From contig NW_003546837.1 of assembly GCF_000090795.2 (NCBI RefSeq), forward strand, positions 1-20,985: 20,985 bases of DNA, given 5' to 3'. The DNA is from Amphimedon queenslandica. Taxonomy: Eukaryota; Porifera; Demospongiae; Haplosclerida; Niphatidae. Of the stretch, positions 9,271 through 16,345 are shown piece by piece; positions within the stretch are counted from its first letter, which is position 1, and each line of letters begins with the position of its first letter. Under the pieces are notes generated by a model. The model was given only the letters and a program-made list of their open reading frames with translations. It ran no database searches and had not been told where the DNA came from. Both the position numbers and the translations under genes were made by a program.

Positions 9271-10200
9271 TTGTCAAAGATGTCCATCTATAATGTTGTT
9301 GCTGTGTTAATAGTTATCATTGATGAAGGAGAAGGATCTTATTGTATGGCTGATTGTACTGGATATAAACATGAACCATCACTGTATCTAAGGACATGCT
9401 GTAACAGCAGTAACTATCATAGTATGTCCTGATGTAAGGCCGCAGGCCTATCCACCGGGTAAATAAACTAATAGTTAAAACATATCATGTTGATCATGTT
9501 GAGACTATGAAACTAGATAATAGAGACTGTAAGAGCTTATTTGAGGATGGTAATACTACAAGTGGTGTTTATATACTCTTAATCCTGATGGAGGGACTCC
9601 ATTTGAAGTTAGTTAAAAGTAATTTATAACTTTACACTATTGGATCACAGGTATACTGTGATATGGAGACTGATGGTGATGGATGGACTGTATTTCAGAG
9701 GAGACAAGATGGATCTGTTGATTTCTATAGGAACTGGACTGACTATGAGAATGGATTTGGTGACCTGACCGGTGAGTTTTTGGTTAGGATTGAGCAAGAT
9801 TCATCATCTTACTAAAGAAGAATCAAACACACTAAGAGTGGACCTGGGAGACTTTGAGGGGAACACAGCTTATGCTAGCTACTCTACATTCAGTGTTAGC
9901 GGTAGTAGTACTGAATATATACTAACAGTAGGAGGATACTCTGGTACTGCTGGGGATTGTATGGACTTGTATAATGGATATAGATTCACCACAAGAGATA
10001 ATGATAATGATGCATGGCATTGTAATTGTGCTCAAGACTTCACTGGTGCCTGGTGGTATAATAAATTCCTTAATTCAAATCTTAATGGTCAGTACTTTAA
10101 TACTGCAACTTCTGATAATCAAGGAGTTACTTCGTTATGCTGGAAAAATAATTATGTTACTCTTAAGTTCTCAGAGAAGAAAACTAGTCGTAACAATTAA
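9271..10200 (+). pseudogene. Fibrinogen-related pseudogene, array copy 6
   Basis: The start codon is TTG (9271). Exon 1 (to about 9458) begins like copies 1-3 (CMADCTGYKHE) and switches to the copy 4/5 form (CCNSSN). It then has a deletion of about 41 nt that shifts the frame, and one cysteine codon of the last CP motif is now TAT. Exon 2 (9517-9607) has a 2-nt insertion in the VYTV codons. Exon 3 (9651-10200) has DGDGW instead of DGGGW and one extra T in the EFW codons near 9780. After that the frame is open to the normal end, with DNDNDAWHCNCAQ, GAWWYN and LKFSEKKT. The usual second cysteine after WWYN is missing. Disabled in all exons and mosaic in exon 1. Confidence 0.85.
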
Positions 10201-10329
10201 ATACTGTCCCACAAAAGTAAGTGTGTTTACAATTCAATACATATGTACATGTAGTTAGTAGTGATAATAATAATTATTCGAAATGATTAATTATTTAATT
10301 TTAATGATTTGAAATTATCATTGACTCAA

Positions 10330-10560
10330 ACATGTACAAATGATGCAGACACACAGCATAATAACAATTGCCAGTTATAACATTGTACAAACAAAGATCT
10401 ACCACTCCCAAAAATGGATGTACATTGTACAATGCTCACCACATCATAGTCAAATAATAAAACTACACAGTACCATTACAACAGTGCCATTCTGCCAAGA
10501 AATACCGTATGGAGCATTACTTTGGCAATTGTGCTGTAAAATTATAATTGGCAGTTTTTA
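10330..10560. repeat. Right copy of array-flanking repeat
   Basis: Direct repeat of 1-250, lying about 130 bp downstream of the last FReD copy. A third, partial match ('ctcccaaatattcag', 'attcaatgcccac') occurs at about 10700-10742. The right end overlaps the MITE starting at 10503. No gene. Confidence 0.75.
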
Positions 10561-10682
10561 ATTTAGCAATTTTGTGTACACGTGCATGCGCATTGATGAT
10601 TGGCGGTTTTAAAATTGGGGATTCAGCTTGCAAACTGCCAATTGCCAAAATAAAACCTGCCTAATTAAAGTGATATATGGTA
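10503..10682. mobile_element. 180-bp TACCGTA-type MITE
   Basis: Ends are 'taccgtatggagcatta' and, in reverse complement, 'taccatatatcacttta', each followed by a TTGGCAA- or AGGCAG-like subterminal. The interior matches 5317-5468 in inverted orientation and 197-250 in part. Termini after TA suggest a TA target duplication. No ORF. Confidence 0.65.
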
Positions 10683-11668
10683 TAATGTAATACAAACATG
10701 TATCCCTCCCAAATATTCAGTATTCAATGCCCACTATAGCATACTGTACCTGTGTGACAGTGGTTTCCTCCTTGGGTCAGTTGGTGGGTTACATGCTCCT
10801 ACAAACTGTATCCTCTCTATTGTCACCCATGTGTGGTTGGAGGTCCTTTAAAATCCACCGTGCATGCTCGAAAATCTGACGTAAGAATGATTATACTCTC
10901 AGTGTACCTTTAATTATAAAAAAAGAATTTTTTTATGAAAATATTAAAAAAAGACAATGACATCTCTCTAAAGTGTATTTGCAATCTCCTACATGTAAGT
11001 TCTCATATTCTTGTTATAACTTTACATTTACTAATTTTATTGTAAAATCAATATTCCTTACCATATTTGTCAAGGTCTGGAAGGTTCATTTCGTCACAGA
11101 AAAGAACCAGCCACTTTCCGAGTTGAGCAGGAGCCATCACGACTCTATTGGGAGTCCTCTTGTACTCACAGTAATGATCAAACGTCTTTAATAATAGCTC
11201 AGGGGTAGTGGCTGAGGAGAAATTAAGACCAACAACCTGGAGAAAAATAGAAAAGGGGAAAGATGAGTGTTAAACAGATAAAACAAAGAAGATAACAAAG
11301 ACATTGTCACATAGAAATATGCAAGTATAATATCTCATACATTATACATGTCTGTAGTGTACATTCATAAATACATGTACATGACACATCAGGTACAATG
11401 TAAGTACAATTTGTAATGTACCTGTACATATACACATTCAAACTCAATTCAAAATCATGCAGGTAGAGCAACAAGATCAGAGAACAGTGTCATGGTTTTA
11501 CCAGAGCCAGGTGGACCACACAGTACCATCAGCTTATATGCTCTGCCAACCATGTACATATACATGTATAAAGGAGACACTTGTGCCTAGGCCTCACTGT
11601 ATCAAGAGGAGGGACTACGACATCAGACCTACTTTATGAGTCTCAACCTCAATCTTGGGTACTCTAAA

Positions 11669-11765
11669 GAGGGGCATTAAATAGAAAGGAGAGCATTAAA
11701 TAGAAAGCATAACATTAAATAAAAAACAAGGCATTCAATAGAAAACAGGGCATTAAATAGAAATA
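11669..11765. repeat. 20-bp minisatellite in a dynein intron
   Basis: About five imperfect copies of a 20-bp unit built on 'gcattaaatagaaa' with a purine-rich spacer. On the minus strand it is pyrimidine-rich and directly precedes the acceptor 'ctctttag' of the exon starting at 11663, so it forms that intron's polypyrimidine tract. Confidence 0.8.
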
Positions 11766-11781
11766 TTAATTTGTTAAATTA

Positions 11782-11990
11782 CTATATAGCGGAAAATTTG
11801 GAGGGCTAAAAATTGGCAAATTGCTAAACTTTGGTGATTGCCAGATTTTTAATTTGGGGCAAATTTGTTGCCACGTGCCATTGAGCATGTGTATAATGGC
11901 TCAAAATGGTGGATTTTTTATTTTGGTGAATGAATATCAAAACACCAAATTTGTCAAATTTAATTCCCTCCAAAATTTCCTGCTATACGG
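11782..11990. mobile_element. 209-bp MITE at a dynein splice donor
   Basis: Terminal inverted repeats of about 24 bp: left 'ctatatagcggaaaattt' then 'ggaggg', right in reverse complement 'ccgtatagcaggaaat' then 'tttggaggg'. TA flanks both sides (11780-11781 and 11991-11992). On the minus strand the right-hand TA forms part of the GTA donor after the exon ending at 11994. Interior contains 'cattgagcatgtgt' and 'caaaatggtggatttt'. No ORF. Confidence 0.8.
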
Positions 11991-12496
11991 TACCTGTTAG
12001 ACCACAGTACCAATTCTCCTTGAATATTAACCTCGAAATCAATGATGGGGGCAGTACCAGGTGGTAGAGGTATGGTGGTCGTCCCTCGTATCAAGTCACC
12101 CATCTTTTCCTGATAGACCATCTTTTCATCCCTGGAGAAGCACCAGATCAAACAGAATATGAGGTAGCAAGGAACGTAGGTCTCAATCTGATCAGAAAGC
12201 ATGGGAAAGTCCGGGTGTGACTGGTTGTAGGAGACTATGTTTCGGATCATCTGGTGGAGCATTGAGAAGAAAGACTTGAGTGCCCTGAGATGAGTGAAGT
12301 CCATTATGTGGTCTAGAGTTGCGGCATGTTCAAGACAGTGAGGAATGATACCGTCCAAAGCAAAAAGAGGACTTAATAGATCAGCATAATCTCTTTGGAC
12401 CTGGAAAACACATGGGCAAAGGGATAAAATTTTGTGAGCAAGCAGTTAAGAAAGCAGATGAATCATTTAAGTAGAAGATGGTGATTATTGCATAAT

Positions 12497-12657
12497 GCCC
12501 ACCATCCACTATTCAACTTTGTTGAAAGCAACTTTGTGGTTACTTTGATGTGCTGTCAACTCTGTTGCCTGAAATAGAACTCAGTTCTATTTCAGGCAAC
12601 ATAGTTGATAGCACATCAAAGTAACCACAAATTTTCTTTCAACAGTGGATGGTGGGC
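12497..12657. mobile_element. Foldback (long inverted repeat) element
   Basis: A near-perfect palindrome of about 160 bp. The left arm, 'gcccaccatccact' through 'gttgcctgaaatagaact', is answered by its inverted copy from 12582 to 12657, with only a few mismatches and an extra ~10 bases in the left arm near 12510. There is almost no loop. Sits in the intron between dynein exons 13030-12810 and 12400-11994. Likely a MITE of foldback type; the transcript would form a long hairpin. Confidence 0.85.
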
Positions 12658-13030
12658 TTAATAATACTGTATATGCTCACAAAACTGATTCAAAATTGAA
12701 TGGGTAAGAAAAATATTATCTACTCTTGGAAAATAAAAGTCATAAAAATTAACAAAAATACATGTGCATATAGTACATGCACATGTACAGTACATGTAAT
12801 TGCTTACCTGCATATTATGCAGGAGAGATGGTCTCCTGGTTGGAGGTGCCCCCTCCTCCTATTAGTTCCTCCTCTTCCTCGTCAATAGGTATTGGTTTCA
12901 GTTTCAATATGAAGTGATCAAAAACCATATCAAGTGTTAAGACGTCTTCACTAAACCAGACCATACCACAGCAACTCACAGTGGCTAGGGTAGCAAACAT
13001 AGGGTCTTGTACTCCAAACATTATATGAAC

Positions 13031-13851
13031 CTAGAGAGTATACAGAGATTTACTAATAATATACTAAACATAATAACACCATTATTAAAAATTATGGGTG
13101 CTCTGATATTACATCATTTTTGGCGAAACTTAGACACTGTCCCTGTACTATATAGTAAGGGGGTGTTTGCCAAATTTTGCCAAAAATGTCAAGTTGAGAA
13201 TTCTCAATTTTTATAACATTTTCTGATGCACATACATGTTCTTATATTGTGTAGAAAGTTTGAGCTGATTCTGATTGAATTTGGATTTTTTATGAATTTT
13301 TTAAGTTGCTCCAAAATCGAGCCAAAGTCTCTGTACTATGTTGGCCAAATTTTTCTAAAAATTTCAAGTATAGAATTTTCAATTTTTATAATGCTTTCTG
13401 ATGCACATACATGCTCTTATGTTGTGTAGAAAGTTTCAGCAAATTCTAATTAAATTTAGATTTTTAATAAATTTTTTAGAATTCTGTCTTAGTCATTTTT
13501 AACAAAATATTGAAAGCTATAGCTAGCATGAGCATGCTCAGTTTGAAACAAAATGGTGGATTTTATATTGGCGATTTCTTCGTAGAAATGCCAATCGGCA
13601 ATATTAATTCCTTGCCAAGAAATCATCTTGTACAGTATAATTCTACATGTACATATACATGTATATAAAGTACAGAAGAACTCTCAAATAAAAATGAATG
13701 AAAATGTAGAAGCTATTGTTAAAATAAAGATAGGAAATAGAAGCCCAGGCTTTTGCATGTACAAGGATTTATAGTACAATACAAAAATGCTTAAATCCCA
13801 TACACAATGTATGCAATTATGCATGTACATGTACATGTACATTGCACATAC
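13031..13851. other. Gene-poor stretch with duplication and MITE remnant
   Basis: No gene is seen. It contains the direct duplication annotated at 13141-13487. Near 13550-13640 a MITE-like remnant ('aaaatggtggatttta', 'ttggcgatttct', then 'gtacagtata') resembles parts of the TACCGTA elements. ACATGTA-type repeats follow at 13645-13665 and 13820-13840. The preceding dynein exon expected here was not found. Confidence 0.5.
13141..13487. repeat. Imperfect direct duplication, two ~160-bp units
   Basis: Unit 1 (about 13141-13305) and unit 2 (about 13329-13487) share, in order, 'ctgtacta', 'gccaaattttt'-like, 'ctcaatttttata', 'ctgatgcacatacatg', 'tgtgtagaaagttt' and 'gattttt...aattttttaa'. The offset is 175-188 bp. 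No ORF of note. Confidence 0.75.
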
Positions 13852-14260
13852 CTCATCCTCTTGTTCATGAAGTTGCTTAGATAGATCAGTTTCCTCCAGT
13901 GTCTGTCCTTGAGCTGCCAGTTCTTGCTTCAGTTGCTGGATCCTGTCCCTCTTGATATTACAAGCACTCACCAGTACACTGTACATGCAAATAAATAATT
14001 TATAACCACCAACACTGGTAGTCTTGACTATTAGGCAGTAACTTACATGCATTTATATAATGAGTTAACTAGAGGAAAAAAAAGGGAGCATGTAAATACA
14101 AATACACCACATCATGGTAAATAAATCCAAAAATAAGACGAGTTAATTATGCATTGTTATTTGAGTGTCTCACCCATTTCTCTGTTGTTCCTATTTGGAT
14201 ATGTTCCAGAGTTACTTTAACTCTCTTCCTCACTGAAGACAAGGTCTCATTAGAATGACA
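13852..14260 (-). other. Two possible coding exons, identity unsure
   Basis: Segment 14260-14174 has a good acceptor ('ctctcag'), a single open frame (CHSNETLSSVRKRVKV...) and a GTGAGA donor. Segment 13978-13852 follows an acceptor 'tacag' and reads KRDRIQQLKQELAAQGQTL then KQLHEQEDE before a GTATGTG donor, so it looks like coiled coil. The two frames do not join in phase, because joining brings in a TAA. The wording faintly recalls a kinesin motor-neck junction, but I cannot support this. They may be exons of a decayed gene, possibly unrelated to the dynein fragment. Confidence 0.3.
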
Positions 14261-14516
14261 CTGAGAGAAAGGGAGAGAGAGAAAAAGAGTGAGTTAGTTT
14301 CAAGCACATCTAATGTACATGTAGAAGTAAAAGAGATGGGGAAAGGAACACATGTACATTTCAAAAATACATGCACATGTACATGAGTAACATCAACGAA
14401 TAGAACCAATGACATGCAACAATGACAAATGAGTTCAAGGACACTCTCACCAAATAAAATAGATTACACTCAGAATGAATGTATACTAGCAAGAGTGGAT
14501 AATTATTAGGGAGAGT

Positions 14517-14874
14517 GTCTAACCAGCCTATAATCTGTGATACCACAGTGCGTAAGTTTACATAGCATGGTTATTAGCACCAAGTAGCCATTCTTGCGTC
14601 CTTATACTGATTCCAAGTCAGAAGGCTGCAAATAAGAAAGAGCCAACCATTAGAAGAACATATTCCCGTCTGCTCCTGCTTGTTTCTCGCACTACATGAT
14701 CCTCAGAGTGGAGATATAAGTCTTAAAGTTGCCTGCATGCTTCAAGCGCCATTTTATCAGCCACACCCATAAATTTGAAGATTACTGAGATTAACTATGT
14801 ATACTTGCAAAAAACGGATGTAAACATACGCGCTCTGTCGCGCTGTGGTATCACAGAATATAGGCAGGTTAGAC
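14517..14874. mobile_element. 358-bp element with ~50-bp terminal inverted repeats
   Basis: Left end 'gtctaaccagcctataat' then 'ctgtgataccacag'. The reverse complement of the right end reads 'gtctaacctgcctatatt' then 'ctgtgataccacag'. Similarity continues to 'gtttaca' on both sides, with about 10 extra bases in the right arm. No transposase ORF; a non-autonomous DNA transposon. No clear target duplication was identified. Confidence 0.8.
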
Positions 14875-15784
14875 CATGTCCAGAAATTGCAATGGGACTT
14901 CCGGTCGCGTTAATTTAATGATATTCATTGGAATTACCATAGCAACGGCAGTTCAGCAATGGTGGATTGATAGGAAGCTTCACTACAAAGTTTGCTAACG
15001 TCTTTCTGGTACATGGATGGGACTTCACTAGATACTTGAGGCTTCTAGAATGCTACTTAATGCAATTGGTTATGGTAGTTTTCTCATATTCTTTTGTTAA
15101 AGTGGCAAGCGTGGTGAAAGAACAGGCCGCTCTTCTCAACAAACGGCCGTCTTACTTCAAAAAGGTCTAGAGACACTATTTGCTTGTATATATAAGATGT
15201 TAAGCACTCTTTCTTTCACTTTATTATTCCTAAGAGAAGAGGAAAGCACTTGTGACTTGTTGACTCTTGCTGCTGCACCCGTCATCATTGAAATGGCTAA
15301 AATTACTTCACCTTCATTCAGGAGACAAATGTTCCAAACAAAGTTTTGAATTTCTTTATCTTTTTTGCATCATTTGGTAGTAAGAATTTTGTACTTTCAC
15401 AAAATAAGTGAGCAAATTGTCAAAAATTGTTAGAAATTTAGATATAACCATTCAAAAAGTAAAAAAATTATCATACATACATAAAGGAATGACAAGATGG
15501 CGGCACTGACTGCCTCATCTTCAATTGGTTAATGTTCCACACAAAGTTACTCCAAATGCTGTAATATTTAGCAGGAACACAGGTAGATGGATGAAGAACA
15601 GCTACTGAAGTGCGCAAATTGATGATTCTTATTGTAAAGAAAGATATAGCCTAGTAAATGGAAATGTCCATTCCTGCCCTGTATAAAGTCAATCAGTGGT
15701 ATACGGAGATAATTGCTCAGTATACTACTCCGTGTCCACTCATTTCTGGACATGCACTCTCCCTAAATAATTATCCACTCTTGA
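14875..15784. other. Stretch without a secure gene
   Basis: A promoter-like cluster lies at 14897-14946. An open stretch at 14943-15170 (+) lacks an ATG near its start; its C-terminal part (LVMVVFSYSFVKVASVV) could be a membrane segment, but I do not recognise it. The segment 15753-15788 ('cactctccctaaataatt' then 'atccactcttg') is the inverse of 14478-14516, next to the 358-bp element. Nothing else stands out. Confidence 0.4.
14897..14946. promoter_or_regulatory. ETS site plus X-box-like motif
   Basis: On the minus strand 14897-14905 reads ACCGGAAGT, a perfect ETS-family core. On the plus strand 14933-14946 reads ATTACCATAGCAAC, which differs from the RFX X-box consensus (GTNRCCATRGYAAC) essentially at one position. 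Both lie just upstream of an ATG at 14959 that opens only a three-codon ORF. This is consistent with a promoter whose gene I could not identify. Confidence 0.4.
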
Positions 15785-15887
15785 TACTAGCTATAGTCTT
15801 GCTAGCCAGCCCATTTCCCAGCCTACAGTCCACCCCAATGACTGTAGTCTGGGGAATGGGCTGGCTAGCCTGAGACAATACTAGCTA
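15785..15887. repeat. ~100-bp inverted repeat (hairpin)
   Basis: The left arm 15785-15829 ('gctagccagcccattt', 'cctacagt') is answered by 15841-15887 ('actgtag', 'aatgggctggctagc'). The outer parts 'tactagctatag' and 'caatactagcta' also pair. The loop is about 11 bases. Probably a small foldback element. Confidence 0.75.
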
Positions 15888-16345
15888 CAGGGTACTATAG
15901 GGTGGCGGGAAAGAATTATTTGAGAAAGCATTGATCATTTGGTGCAGTATAACCACATAAATATCATAATAAAATTAATATACATGTACTTGTACATTAT
16001 ATCTAACATATCTAAGACAAAATGGAGGTATTGTAGGCTATTCATATGCAATTACTATACTATTGATCAGGAGCCCATGAAGTTGGGGAGGGTAGACTTA
16101 CAGTACAGATCAATACATATACATTATACAACAATAAGGAATGGGTTGTACTTGTAGCTTTGACCCTGCACATCAGGGTTTGTTTGCTAAATCGTCCTTA
16201 AGATCAGCCATTTTTGACACAGAGCCAAGCCTTTTTAATTGACTTTAGTATTCATAGTACTAATAATTATTAATAATCAATCAACTTTAACTAAGCATCA
16301 AAATGCAAAAATAGAAGAATTACTAAAACTACAAACAGGTTACCA
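15888..16345. other. Intergenic, 3' of the kelch-kinase gene
   Basis: No gene is seen. The 3' UTR of the kinase gene should lie at the right end (minus strand). ORFs here are short and unconserved-looking. Confidence 0.4.

Larger units (their letters stand above)
10750..13030 (-). pseudogene. Cytoplasmic dynein-1 heavy-chain fragment (end of AAA2 to AAA3), degenerate
   Basis: Exons on the minus strand: 13030-~12810, 12400-11994, 11663-~11460, 11236-11062 and 10907-10750. The translations follow dynein-1: [19 protein letters not shown]; the LDHIMDF...NHPDFPM helix region; IEVETHKV; the AAA3 Walker [36 protein letters not shown]; Walker [13 protein letters not shown]; and [14 protein letters not shown]. 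The splice signals I checked between successive exons keep phase, except after the Walker A exon, where no donor was found. Disablements: the 'SRCG' arginine is Cys; an extra base and TAA lie before the first donor; small indels in the Walker A exon (one lost base after HKV, two extra before the P-loop); and in the last exon two in-frame TAA codons and a 4-nt insertion. No exons for the rest of the very large protein are seen on either side. Best read as a partial duplicate decaying as a pseudogene; a badly assembled true gene is the alternative. Confidence 0.8.

Noticed and set aside
14967-15170. 67-codon plus-strand ORF after the ETS/X-box cluster
   Set aside because: No ATG near the start, stop codon closely upstream and no recognisable family; kept only as a remark.
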